Below, piece by piece: positions 10,214 to 18,660 of a DNA stretch of 64,000 bases. The number at the start of each line of letters is the position of its first letter. Within the stretch, counting starts at the first letter, position 1. Origin of the DNA: Microbulbifer pacificus (lineage in GTDB: Bacteria; Pseudomonadota; Gammaproteobacteria; Pseudomonadales; Cellvibrionaceae). A model generated the notes under the pieces. It searched no databases, was not told where the DNA came from, and worked only from the letters and a program-made list of their open reading frames with translations. The position numbers and the translations under genes were made by a program. The stretch spans positions 1,054,001 to 1,118,000 of the forward strand of contig NZ_PREV01000027.1 in the NCBI RefSeq assembly GCF_002959965.1, written 5' to 3'.

Positions 10214-10645
10214 ATGATGAGAAACATGCGTAAAAATGGGGGCTTCACCCTGATCGAAATCATGGTGGTAATCGTGATTCTGGGTGTGCTGGGTGCACTG
10301 GTGGTGCCAAATATCATGGGGCGTACCGGTGAGGCTCGGGTCAAGGCGGCGACCGTGGACCTGCGGGCGATCTCCACTGCGCTCGATATGTACCGCATGG
10401 ACAACTTTGTCTACCCGAGTTCTGACCAGGGCCTGGAAGCGCTGGTGACCAAGCCGTCCGGGTTCCCGGAGGCCAAGAACTGGAATGAGCCCTACCTGAA
10501 GAAGGCGCCGAAGGACCCCTGGGGTAACGAGTACCAGTACATCAGCCCCGGCAGCAGCGGTCCCTATGACCTGTTCAGCCTGGGCGCCGATGGCAAGCCG
10601 GGTGGCGAAGGCGAGGCCGCCGATCTCGTTGCGTCTGAACTCTGA
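10214..10645 (+). CDS. gspG: Type II secretion major pseudopilin
   Basis: The main subunit of the pseudopilus, 143 residues. It has a short basic leader ending in Gly before FTLIEIMVVIVILG, the prepilin peptidase site with Phe+1 and Glu+5. The C-terminal calcium-binding loop region is present (APKDPWGNEYQY, then DLFSLGADGKPGGEGEAADL). Two adjacent ATG codons (10214 and 10217) follow a GAGG site; either may be used. No prepilin peptidase gene (gspO) is in the window, so processing must rely on one encoded elsewhere. Confidence 0.97.
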   Translation: MMRNMRKNGGFTLIEIMVVIVILGVLGALVVPNIMGRTGEARVKAATVDLRAISTALDMYRMDNFVYPSSDQGLEALVTKPSGFPEAKNWNEPYLKKAPKDPWGNEYQYISPGSSGPYDLFSLGADGKPGGEGEAADLVASEL

Positions 10646-10663
10646 GGCTGATCTGAGCCTTCC

Positions 10664-11275
10664 ATGTGCGTTACAGCCCGCGACCAACAGGGTTTTACCC
10701 TGATCGAATTGCTGGTGGTGATTGTCATCATCGCCTCTCTCGCGGGTATGGCGACGCTCTCCCTGAACAATACCGATAGCCGACACTGGACCGGGGAGGT
10801 TCAGCGGCTGGGAAACCTCCTCAATCTGGTGGCAGACCGGGCGCTGATCGACAAGGCCCACTACGGCGTGGTGTTTGAAGAGCGCAGCTATCAGGTGGTG
10901 CGCTACGACTCCAGCACCATGAAATGGCAGGAGATCGACTTTTCGGCTACGCCAAATGCGGCCAATGCCCGCCGTTTTACCGCTCATGAGCTGCCGTCGA
11001 ATATGCGCATAGAGGTGCTGTCGCAGACTGAGCTACCCGGTAATACCAGCAAGCAATCGAGTTTCGGCGGCAGCCGCCGTGGCAAGGGGGGCGGGCGCGA
11101 TAAAGATGACAAAGAGGAGCTGCTGCCCCAGTTCGCGGCGCTTTCCAGTGGCGAAGTACTGCCAGTGGAAATCGGCTTCTTTCTGCTGAGAGATGGCGAT
11201 ATCGGTCGCGCTGCGATCATTTCCTACAGCACCCTTCACGGAATGGAGTTGGAGTGGCAGGCCGATGATTACTGA
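10664..11275 (+). CDS. gspH: Type II secretion minor pseudopilin H
   Basis: This tip-associated minor pseudopilin has the prepilin motif QQGFTLIELLVVIVIIASL near residue 9. At 203 residues it is rather long. The extra length is partly a very charged, glycine-rich insert at ~130-155 (GSRRGKGGGRDKDDKEE). The gene overlaps gspI by 11 bp. Position between gspG and gspI supports H rather than another minor pseudopilin. Confidence 0.9.
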   Translation: MCVTARDQQGFTLIELLVVIVIIASLAGMATLSLNNTDSRHWTGEVQRLGNLLNLVADRALIDKAHYGVVFEERSYQVVRYDSSTMKWQEIDFSATPNAANARRFTAHELPSNMRIEVLSQTELPGNTSKQSSFGGSRRGKGGGRDKDDKEELLPQFAALSSGEVLPVEIGFFLLRDGDIGRAAIISYSTLHGMELEWQADDY

Positions 11276-11666
11276 CGTCCGTTTTCCCCGGTGCCAGCGC
11301 GGTTTCACTCTGGTTGAGGTTCTTGTCGCTCTGGTGATTTTCGGGGTGATTGCCGCGAGCGTTCTGAAGACCATGCAGGACAGTGTTCGGCAGCAGACGG
11401 CGCTGGAGGAACGTCTCGCCGCCAACTGGGTAGCGCAACAGGCCCTGGCGGAAATTCGCTTGCGCACTGACTGGCCACCGCTTGGGAAAAAGACGGAAAA
11501 AATGATCCTGTCCGAGCGAGAGTGGCAGGTCAGCGCCGAAGTGAAGAGCACCAGTGAACCGCGCATGCGTCATATTGTTGTGCAGGTCGGGTGGCCGGAC
11601 AAACCGCCGATTCTCACTATCGACTCCTGGGTAGCGCAACCCGACCCCACGGCGATGGATTCATGA
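11265..11666 (+). CDS. gspI: Type II secretion minor pseudopilin I
   Basis: A 133-residue minor pseudopilin of the GspI-J-K tip complex. The cleavage site is at RGFTLVEVLVALVIFGVIA (~residue 11), followed by the conserved ALEERLAANWVAQQALAEIRL helix. A longer open frame extends upstream into gspH, but the ATG at 11265 gives the expected short leader and an 11-bp overlap with gspH. Its stop overlaps the gspJ start (ATGA). Confidence 0.95.
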   Translation: MITDVRFPRCQRGFTLVEVLVALVIFGVIAASVLKTMQDSVRQQTALEERLAANWVAQQALAEIRLRTDWPPLGKKTEKMILSEREWQVSAEVKSTSEPRMRHIVVQVGWPDKPPILTIDSWVAQPDPTAMDS

Positions 11667-12505
11667 ACGCGGCACTCCTCGGTCGCAACCGCGGCTTTAC
11701 ACTAATCGAAGTTATGGTGGTGCTGGTGATCGTATCGATCATTGGCATTGGCTCCTATTCGCTGCTTGAATCCTTCTTCACCACTGATCGGGTGCTGACC
11801 GCCCGCGCGGACGAAATGCGCCGTCTTTCCATGGCCATGTACCGGCTGGATGACGACCTGCGCCAATTAACCGTGCGTCCGATTAAAAACGCCTACAGCG
11901 GCTATGAACCCGCATTCCAGGGCGTCGCCAACGAATTCGAATTTACCCGCCTGGGGGCCGCCAATCTGACTGGTGAGCCCCGCGGCAACCTGTTGCGCCT
12001 GCATTACGGTATCGGTTACCCGGAAGAGGAGTCGGCGCGTAGTCGCGACCGCGACGAAGATGATGACTCTGCACTGCTCCTTCGTAGCCGCTGGCGCATT
12101 CTCGACCGCGGTCCGGACTCAGAGCCGGTCGCGGAGCCCATCCTGGACGGTATCCTCGATCTCAACGTGCGCTACTACGATCGCGATACCCAGGTCTGGC
12201 TGGCGCAGTGGCCGCCGGCGTCATCAAGCGCTACACCCGGTGAGGCGGACTTGCGGCTGCCCGAGGCCATCGAGATTACTCTGCTGACCCGCAAGGCGGG
12301 CGAGATGCACAGGGTATTTTCACTACCGGAATACACCATCGAGACGGGCGGCAGCTCAAGCTCGGGTGGCGATAATGGTGGTGATAGTGGTGAAAGCGAT
12401 GGCGGCGGGGAGGGCGATGACGGCGGTGGTTCCAAAGACGACGGTGGCGGCTCAGGTGATCGCGGTGACTCTGAGAACGGCCGGAGTTCGGAGGACTCAC
12501 CGTGA
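11663..12505 (+). CDS. gspJ: Type II secretion minor pseudopilin J with acidic glycine-rich tail
   Basis: A 280-residue minor pseudopilin. The prepilin motif (RGFTLIEVMVVLVIVSIIG) is at ~residue 11, followed by the usual GspJ core (RLDDDLRQLTVRPI, DGILDLNVRYYD, LPEAIEITLLTRK). From residue 229 to the end there is a 52-residue tail made almost only of Gly, Ser, Asp and Glu, absent from well-known GspJ proteins. The ATG at 11663 overlaps the gspI stop (ATGA) and is preferred over an upstream in-frame start. The stop overlaps the GTG start of gspK. Confidence 0.95.
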   Translation: MNAALLGRNRGFTLIEVMVVLVIVSIIGIGSYSLLESFFTTDRVLTARADEMRRLSMAMYRLDDDLRQLTVRPIKNAYSGYEPAFQGVANEFEFTRLGAANLTGEPRGNLLRLHYGIGYPEEESARSRDRDEDDDSALLLRSRWRILDRGPDSEPVAEPILDGILDLNVRYYDRDTQVWLAQWPPASSSATPGEADLRLPEAIEITLLTRKAGEMHRVFSLPEYTIETGGSSSSGGDNGGDSGESDGGGEGDDGGGSKDDGGGSGDRGDSENGRSSEDSP

Positions 12506-13476
12506 TCCGCGTCGGTCTCAGACAGCAGCGCGGTGTGGCGTTGATCACGGTACTCCTGGTGATGGTTATCGCCATCGCCGCTGTTACCCACGCGGTCATG
12601 CGTAATCGCCTGGCTATTTCCCGTACCAGTGCGATTCTCGCGAATACCCAGCTGGCCGAATTCGTTCAGGGCGCCGAGGCTTGGGCCATCATCGCGCTGG
12701 AAAAGGACTTCGAAGAAGACCGAAACGCGGGTAATGCCAGTGACAACCTGCTGGAAGCCTGGGCTCAACGGCTGGCGGAATTTAATCCGAGCAACGGAAA
12801 AATACGCATACAAATCAAAGATTTGCAGTCTTGTTTTAATGTAAATAATTTAACGTTGAGTCGAGCCGGTGGCGGCGCGAATGAAAACAGCGAAATCCTC
12901 AAGCGGCTGGTGCGCAATCTCGGTGCCCGCCAGGAGAGTGCGCTCGCCATCGAGGATTGGGTCGATCCAGGGGATACCCCTCTGGCTTCGGATACCGAAG
13001 ATACCGGTTATCTCGGTTTGGAGTTCGCCCATCGCACCCCCGATACCATGATTACCGACGTATCGGAACTGAGCGCCGTGCAGGGTATGGAGTCGGAGGA
13101 GTGGCGACTGATCGAACCGCAGTTGTGTGCGCTGCCGGAAGCGGGCACCAAGATCAACGTCAATACTGCCTCACAGGCATTACTGGAAGCCGTGTTCCCG
13201 AGCGGTAATATCGCCGGTTTGATCACGCAGCGGGAGAGCGGTACGCCTTTCATGCAGATGGCGGATCTGTCCGGTTTTGGGATTACCGGCGGCGGGGACG
13301 TGGATTTCAACAGCGCGTATTATGTCGCGCATATCGCTGTACAGCTGGGGCTGGAGCACCGCCAGTATTGGGAATCCATTCTGAAACTGGACACCAGAAC
13401 CGGTCGAGTAAAAGTAATACAACGTCAGCGGCGGGAATTTTCCGGGCAGTTTTTGCAGGAATTACTGGGGGATTAA
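12502..13476 (+). CDS. gspK: Type II secretion minor pseudopilin K
   Basis: GspK caps the pseudopilus tip. The 324-residue protein has the atypical prepilin motif RGVALITVLLVMVIAIAAV with no Glu at +5, as is normal for GspK, and the large SAM-like alpha domain. Recognisable segments include CFNVNNL (calcium region), ALAIEDWVDPGDTP and INVNTASQALLEAVF. GTG start at 12502 overlaps the gspJ stop (GTGA). Confidence 0.96.
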   Translation: MIRVGLRQQRGVALITVLLVMVIAIAAVTHAVMRNRLAISRTSAILANTQLAEFVQGAEAWAIIALEKDFEEDRNAGNASDNLLEAWAQRLAEFNPSNGKIRIQIKDLQSCFNVNNLTLSRAGGGANENSEILKRLVRNLGARQESALAIEDWVDPGDTPLASDTEDTGYLGLEFAHRTPDTMITDVSELSAVQGMESEEWRLIEPQLCALPEAGTKINVNTASQALLEAVFPSGNIAGLITQRESGTPFMQMADLSGFGITGGGDVDFNSAYYVAHIAVQLGLEHRQYWESILKLDTRTGRVKVIQRQRREFSGQFLQELLGD

Positions 13477-14823
13477 TTGAGTCAGGAACTGAAATTATTG
13501 CGTCTGTGGGAGCCGGGGGCCGGTGCGCATTCCGGCGAGCAGATACTGCCGGCCGGTAGTGTGCTCCTGCAGCGTTGGCAGTCTGACGGTTGGCATACAG
13601 TCGCCATCGACGACGAATTCCAGAGGGCCTTCGCGGCGGATACCTCAGCGTCCGTGCCGGCGGGCGCCAACGATGCCGATGCCGCGGGAGCGGTGAGAGA
13701 GGCGGAGTTGCCGGATTCCAGCGCACTCGTTTTCGAGCCCGGTGAGCGGGCGGTGCTCATTCTGCCCGGGAGCTGGGTGTGGAGTGGTCTCGAAGTTGTG
13801 CCGCGTGCGGCGCGGCGCCAGAGCAGTGCCCTCGGCTATATGGTGGAAGACCAGCTGGCCGAAGACGTTGAAGATCTGCATTTTGTCTGCGAGCCGGTCG
13901 CGGGCGACCTCTGTAGCCTGATGGCGGCTTCCAACGACAAACTGGCCGCGCTCAAACAGCAGATCGAGCGCCTTGGGTGGCCGGTGGTTGCCGCTATCCC
14001 CGAATACCATTTGCTGGCTGCCGGTGCGGGTTCTGCCATCTGGCTGGAGCGCGACAAAGCGCATTTCTGGCAGGCGGAAGGACGTGGCCTGACCGTCAAT
14101 CGTCCGCTTGCGGGCGTCATTGCGGAGAGCCTCTTTGCGGAGGAAGGTGAAAGCGAAACCACTGGTGCTGGGGATACCGGCGTCAAGCTGCGCCTGTGCG
14201 GGGATGTGAACGAGCTGGAACTCGCGACGTTTCAGCAGTTGGGTGAAGTTGCCGTGGCCGAGGGGGCGCCTGAGGAAGCCTGGTTGCAAGCGCAGGGAGC
14301 CAGTATTCCGGGTAATCTGCTGACTGGCGAATATCAGATTTCCCTCAAGACGGATGCCGGTCCATGGTGGAAAACACCCGCAATTGCGGTTGCGGCCTGT
14401 TTTGTGTTGCAGCTGCTGTTCTTTGTCGGTGCGGGTACCTTCTACAGAATTCAGGCGGACCGGGCGGACGACGCCGCGCGGACGCTGTTCAGTGAGATTT
14501 TCCCCGGCGATTCTCCCGGTGCGGATTTGCGCCGTCAGGTGACCGGTTACCTGAATCAGGCGGCCGGTGGCGGTGGCGAATTCGCCAGTCAGTTGCAGCA
14601 GTTGAGTGCCGTCTGGAGCACGGCCAATGCCGGGGACCTGAAGTTGCAGTCCCTGCGCTTTGACGGTAACCGCGGAGAGCTGGTGCTACAGCTGCGCGCG
14701 GCCAATCTCGGGCAGCTCGATGATGTGGTTGGCAAACTCAATGACGGAAGCCAGTTCAGGGCCGAGCTTCTTGCCGCGAATGAGCTGGAAAATGGTGTTT
14801 CCGGTCGGATTCGACTGCGCTGA
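13477..14823 (+). CDS. gspL: Type II secretion inner-membrane protein L
   Basis: GspL anchors GspE to the membrane. The 448-residue protein has the N-terminal cytoplasmic actin-like domain (~1-285), one membrane segment at ~293-313 (IAVAACFVLQLLFFVGAG) and a periplasmic ferredoxin-like domain that pairs with GspM. The start is TTG at 13477, immediately after the gspK stop codon; no better start lies close by. The N-terminal domain has an alanine-rich insert near residues 50-75. Confidence 0.93.
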   Translation: MSQELKLLRLWEPGAGAHSGEQILPAGSVLLQRWQSDGWHTVAIDDEFQRAFAADTSASVPAGANDADAAGAVREAELPDSSALVFEPGERAVLILPGSWVWSGLEVVPRAARRQSSALGYMVEDQLAEDVEDLHFVCEPVAGDLCSLMAASNDKLAALKQQIERLGWPVVAAIPEYHLLAAGAGSAIWLERDKAHFWQAEGRGLTVNRPLAGVIAESLFAEEGESETTGAGDTGVKLRLCGDVNELELATFQQLGEVAVAEGAPEEAWLQAQGASIPGNLLTGEYQISLKTDAGPWWKTPAIAVAACFVLQLLFFVGAGTFYRIQADRADDAARTLFSEIFPGDSPGADLRRQVTGYLNQAAGGGGEFASQLQQLSAVWSTANAGDLKLQSLRFDGNRGELVLQLRAANLGQLDDVVGKLNDGSQFRAELLAANELENGVSGRIRLR

Positions 14824-14883
14824 GCCGCGCGCCTTTCGACCAGGCACAAGCGAATAAAACTATCAGTAAGATCATCGATCAGT

Positions 14884-15372
14884 ATGAAACAGACCATTGA
14901 GCAGTGGCGTCGCAAATGGGTGGCCCTACCGGCCAACGACCAGCGCGCACTGGGATTGCTGGGGTTATTCCTCGGCGCATTATTTATTGTGTTTGGCCTG
15001 TTCAAGCCGGCGCAGTCGTATTTTGACAATGCCCGTACCGAGGCTGAGCAATCGCGGGAACTGCTGGCCTGGATAGAAAAGCAGCGCCCCCAACTGGAGC
15101 GTATCCAGCGCAGCAGTGGTGGGAATTCCCAAGCTCAGGGTACCCTGTTGCAGCGAGTGACGGCCGCGGCCAGCAACCACAAAGTCACCATCAAGCGGTT
15201 TGAGCCGGAAGGGGACGGCCGCATTCGTCTGTGGATTGACGAGGCCCGTTATCAGGATCTGCAGCCCTGGCTCAATACCCTGCTGCAACAGCGTTTCATT
15301 ATCCGCTCGGTCAGCGTCGATGCGTTGGCGGAAGAGGGGATGGTGTCAGCCCGGTTGACTCTGGAGCGTTGA
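14884..15372 (+). CDS. gspM: Type II secretion inner-membrane protein M
   Basis: The 162-residue partner of GspL in the assembly platform. A short cytoplasmic tail precedes one membrane segment at ~22-41 (LGLLGLFLGALFIVFGLF). A coiled coil and a small periplasmic ferredoxin-like fold follow (LWIDEARYQDLQPWLNTLLQQ). It is the last gsp gene; gspN and gspO are not found downstream. No clear terminator is visible in the next 300 bp. Confidence 0.93.
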   Translation: MKQTIEQWRRKWVALPANDQRALGLLGLFLGALFIVFGLFKPAQSYFDNARTEAEQSRELLAWIEKQRPQLERIQRSSGGNSQAQGTLLQRVTAAASNHKVTIKRFEPEGDGRIRLWIDEARYQDLQPWLNTLLQQRFIIRSVSVDALAEEGMVSARLTLER

Positions 15373-15669
15373 CCCTTCAACCACATCGAGGGTGAATCCC
15401 CGGAGTTGTAGGGGCGCCGGCTTGAGGTGCGGCAATCCTGCATCGGGTCGAGAGTTCGCGACGGTGGTGACCCCTGGCGTATCTTTTGGAAGTCTGAGGG
15501 TGGGGTTTAATCGACAATTCTATTTTTTCGGTGAGTCTTTCGGGCTTTATTTATAATTCACCTGTTTTTGCGAAGGATAAACCTCTTTGCAGTGCTATCT
15601 ATCCACCGCCCAAGGTGAAAATGTAGAACCAAATTCCACCGGAGATGGCGTGTAATTCTCCCTATACTC

Positions 15670-15969
15670 ATGAGTATTGATGAGAAACAGGGGAAGAAGA
15701 TGCTGTTAAGAGATTCCGGGACCAAACACCTTGTCGACGTTGCCGATATCGTTACCCTTGCCAATCCCTATGAGCTGACTGTCATCGGGCGCTACCTCTG
15801 GGGTGAAGAAGTGCAGGACCCTGAGGTGTTCGACAAGTCACAGCTTGAGTTCCTGTCCGGTGAGGCGCTGCCGCGCTGTTGGCACGACAGTCGCTACCGG
15901 GACCGGGAGGTTCGCCGCATCAAGTGCGGGACCCGCATCGACGACGGTGACTACTACCAGGGCGCGTAG
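15670..15969 (+). CDS. Small acidic protein of unknown function
   Basis: I do not recognise this 99-residue protein. It is soluble, with no signal peptide or membrane segment. It begins with a leucine-rich stretch (LLRDSGTKHLVDVADIVTLANPYEL) and ends in a charged region (SRYRDREVRRIKCGTRIDDGDYY). An internal ATG at 15700 has a much better ribosome site (GGGGAAGAAG just upstream) and gives 89 residues, so the true start may be there. It sits alone between the gsp operon and a small membrane protein, after a 297-bp gap with no other visible gene. Coding-like codon use and a good ribosome site support it as real. Confidence 0.55.
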   Translation: MSIDEKQGKKMLLRDSGTKHLVDVADIVTLANPYELTVIGRYLWGEEVQDPEVFDKSQLEFLSGEALPRCWHDSRYRDREVRRIKCGTRIDDGDYYQGA

Positions 15970-16111
15970 ACCTCCGGAAATCCCTTTCCCATCTGCCGCT
16001 AATTCGTGGTTTCGTACCAATACCTCCTATACAATACGCGCCAATTTTTCTCCGGTGCTGGACGTCGGGGTGTCGTTTCAAGCCTGGCCACCGAAGCGGA
16101 AAATTTGTGCC

Positions 16112-16318
16112 ATGAATTTTGAGCTGTTTGAAGAGTATTCCCTGGTGTTGGGAATTGGTGGCCTGATCCTGTTCATGATGTTTATCGTGTGGAATCTGGC
16201 CAAGGAGTCCAAAGCAGGCCGCTTTGGTACCTTTATTCTGTTTACGGCCCTCGGCCTTGGTTTGCTGGGCTTTGTTGTGAAAACCGTATTGGTTGAAGTC
16301 ATGGGATTGGGCCAGTAG
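16112..16318 (+). CDS. Small inner-membrane protein (DUF2788-like)
   Basis: A 68-residue protein with two predicted membrane segments: ~11-29 (LVLGIGGLILFMMFIVWNL) and ~40-60 (FILFTALGLGLLGFVVKTV). The short charged linker is KESKAGRFG. The size, two-helix layout and sequence resemble the DUF2788 family of gammaproteobacteria, whose function is not known; the family call is from memory. A longer in-frame ORF begins at 15803 but overlaps the preceding gene, so the ATG at 16112 is preferred. It lies 69 bp upstream of a hybrid sensor gene. Confidence 0.75.
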   Translation: MNFELFEEYSLVLGIGGLILFMMFIVWNLAKESKAGRFGTFILFTALGLGLLGFVVKTVLVEVMGLGQ

Positions 16319-16387
16319 GGCCTCAGTGACTCCAGGGCCGCTGCCAGCGCACGGCCGGATACAGGGAGCGTTCACCGGAATCGTCTT

Positions 16388-18595
16388 ATGCCTTTATTTG
16401 ATCACCCCGAACTGAAGGTCCAGAAGGACCGCCGTGTTTGCCGCAATACCGACACCCGTATTGCCAAATACAGCCGTCGTGGGCTTCTGTTCAGTCTGGC
16501 CGCGTTTGCCATCGCAATTGCTATTGGCGAACTGCGCAGCATAGCGCCGCGGCTGGTGCTGGTACTGGCCATTGTGCTGGTGCTGGTAACCCTGGTGCGG
16601 GGTTATTACGTTTTTCGTTTTGAACATATTTACGCTTCCGGCCCGAAACGCTGGCGGCACCGCTATTTCCTCGCCTCAACCCTGGGTGCCATCTGGTGGG
16701 GTGTGATTCTATTTTTCCATGTGTTTCTTCTGGGCTTCTCGCCCTCCACCCAGTTCCTGTGGCTGTATACCGTAGTTTTCTGTGCCAGTGTGGCGTCGGT
16801 ATTCGCACCTTATTACCGGTTTCTCACCTGGTTTTTCGCGACATCCCTGGTGCCGGTGGCGCTTCAGGGGTTTATGACCGGAGAGATCCTCGGTGCTATC
16901 TATGGAGCGCTGACGCTCACTTTTGTGTGGCTGATGGCGCATCAGGCGCGGCGCGAGTCGGAGAATTACTGGGATCGCGTGGCCGCCATGCAGGAGTTGC
17001 AGCAGAAGGCCAGTAAATTGGCCGCGGCGCGTAAGAATTCGGATGCGGCGGTGGAAGTCACCAATGAGTTCCTGGCCAATGTGGGGCAGGAGTTCCGCAG
17101 TCAGCTGTCCGATTCGCTCGGTGCGCTTGCGCTGCTTGAAGGTGATCGCCTTTCCGAACGCCAGCGGGAATGGTTGCGACTGGCGAAATACGCTAACAAC
17201 CAGCAACTCAAGCTGGTGGATAACGTCGGCATGTTTACCCGGGTGGCGCGCAAGGATATTCATCTGCGCCGGGCGCCTTTCAATTTGGTGCGAACGCTGG
17301 AGAAAGCATTCAAGGTGGCTGCCCGTGCGGCCCAGCGCCAGCGCCTCGAGTTCAACTTTCAGATCAGTGAAGATCTGCCGGTCATGGTGACCGGTGATAA
17401 CCGCAAAACCGCGCAGCTGATCCGCAACCTGGTGGACTCCGCCACCGTCATTGCCCAGAGTGGCGAACTGTGGGGCGAGGTTGTATTCGAGCAGGTCGGC
17501 GGCGGGGAAGGGCAGCTGACCATCAAGTTGAGTGACAACGGCTGTGGTGAAATCCTTCCGGATGAGTCCGAATTGTTCGGTGCTTTTTCCCGCCGGGATA
17601 CCACCCAGGTAACCACCGGGCTGAGTTTGAATATCGCCAAGGGGCTGGCGGAAGCCATGGGTGGCTTTCTCCAGCTGCACTCCTCAGACGATGGCAACCG
17701 CTATCTCGCGGTGATCAAGTTCGAAATCGAACCGAATCAGCGCATCTACTTGCAGCCGGACCGCCGTCTGCAGGACGTCGACGTTCTGCTGCTGCACCAG
17801 AAGGGCCTGTTTGTTACCGGTATTGCCCAGATGCTGCAATCTTTCGGGATGGAGGTGACGAGCAAACACTGGGCGGATGGCAGTACCGAGCCTACCGATG
17901 AGCTGTTGCAGGCGATCGCGCGAGGGCAGTTGGTCATTCTGGCGCCGGCCATGGGGGATTCCCGTCTACTGAGCGGTGTGACCCAGGTAATCAACTCTGC
18001 GTCGCGCAATAGTCCTGCGAAGTTTCCCCTGTTGTGCCTTGGCAGTCTCGGGCACAAAAAACATTTTGCCCCGCTGGCGGCCTCCGAGCCGGAAGCCCAG
18101 TATCTGCCGCGCCCGTTGACGCGCAAGGAATTTCATGACGCACTTGTTGTGCGCCTGTTTGGTGGCCTCAAGAAGTCCAGCCGCCGTGTGGTCTGCACCA
18201 GCGCTGAGGTTAACCGCAAACGCAAACTGTTGCTGATCGAGGAGTCGCGGCAACACCAGGGGGTTACCGAAGAAATGCTCCAGGCACTGGGTTATCAGCT
18301 GGAAGTGGTACCGTCCGTAGATGCCGCCCTGAGCCTGCTGCCCGACCACAGTTACGACCTGTTGCTGGTGGATTGCCAACAGAACACTACCCACAGTGCT
18401 GAAATCATTGAGCGGCTGCGCCATTGGGAGAACGAATTCTCACCCGATGACCGCTTGCCGATCATTGCCCTGACCAGTACCACGGAAGAACAATTTGAAG
18501 GGCGGTGCCTGGCGGCGGGAATGGATGATTTCCTTACCAAGCCGCTGAGCAAGGACAGCCTTGCGGAAACGTTGGAGCGCTGGGTTGGGGTGTAA
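16388..18595 (+). CDS. Membrane hybrid sensor histidine kinase/response regulator with missing phospho-acceptor His
   Basis: A 735-residue inner-membrane signalling protein. About five or six membrane segments lie at residues ~30-190. A HisKA-like helix has NEFLANVGQEFRSQL where kinases read FLANMSHEIRTPL, so residue 234 is Gln (codon CAG at 17087) instead of His. The ATPase domain (~330-450) keeps a DNGCGE G1 box but has DSA in place of the N-box Asn. A degenerate receiver-like domain follows (~458-600). The C-terminal receiver (~615-735) looks active: acidic pair EE, Asp662 (LLLVDCQQ), Thr696 and Lys718. I infer a pseudokinase whose receiver is phosphorylated by another kinase. Confidence 0.88.
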   Translation: MPLFDHPELKVQKDRRVCRNTDTRIAKYSRRGLLFSLAAFAIAIAIGELRSIAPRLVLVLAIVLVLVTLVRGYYVFRFEHIYASGPKRWRHRYFLASTLGAIWWGVILFFHVFLLGFSPSTQFLWLYTVVFCASVASVFAPYYRFLTWFFATSLVPVALQGFMTGEILGAIYGALTLTFVWLMAHQARRESENYWDRVAAMQELQQKASKLAAARKNSDAAVEVTNEFLANVGQEFRSQLSDSLGALALLEGDRLSERQREWLRLAKYANNQQLKLVDNVGMFTRVARKDIHLRRAPFNLVRTLEKAFKVAARAAQRQRLEFNFQISEDLPVMVTGDNRKTAQLIRNLVDSATVIAQSGELWGEVVFEQVGGGEGQLTIKLSDNGCGEILPDESELFGAFSRRDTTQVTTGLSLNIAKGLAEAMGGFLQLHSSDDGNRYLAVIKFEIEPNQRIYLQPDRRLQDVDVLLLHQKGLFVTGIAQMLQSFGMEVTSKHWADGSTEPTDELLQAIARGQLVILAPAMGDSRLLSGVTQVINSASRNSPAKFPLLCLGSLGHKKHFAPLAASEPEAQYLPRPLTRKEFHDALVVRLFGGLKKSSRRVVCTSAEVNRKRKLLLIEESRQHQGVTEEMLQALGYQLEVVPSVDAALSLLPDHSYDLLLVDCQQNTTHSAEIIERLRHWENEFSPDDRLPIIALTSTTEEQFEGRCLAAGMDDFLTKPLSKDSLAETLERWVGV

Positions 18596-18612
18596 AACGC
18601 AACTGCAAGCAT

Positions 18613-18645
18613 AAAAATGGCCTGTCTAAGACAGGCCATTTTTGT
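18613..18645. terminator. Bidirectional terminator between the hybrid sensor and the TonB-dependent receptor
   Basis: A perfect GGCCTGTCT-AAG-AGACAGGCC-type hairpin (9-bp stem) is flanked by an A run upstream and a T run downstream, so it works in both directions for the two convergent genes. Confidence 0.9.
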
Positions 18646-18660
18646 TTGGGCGGGGCGCGC

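Noticed and set aside
12360..12500. Possible tandem repeat array or CRISPR in the 3' end of gspJ
   Set aside because: The GGT/GGC-rich repeats are in frame and encode the Gly/Ser/Asp tail; there is no spacer-repeat structure.
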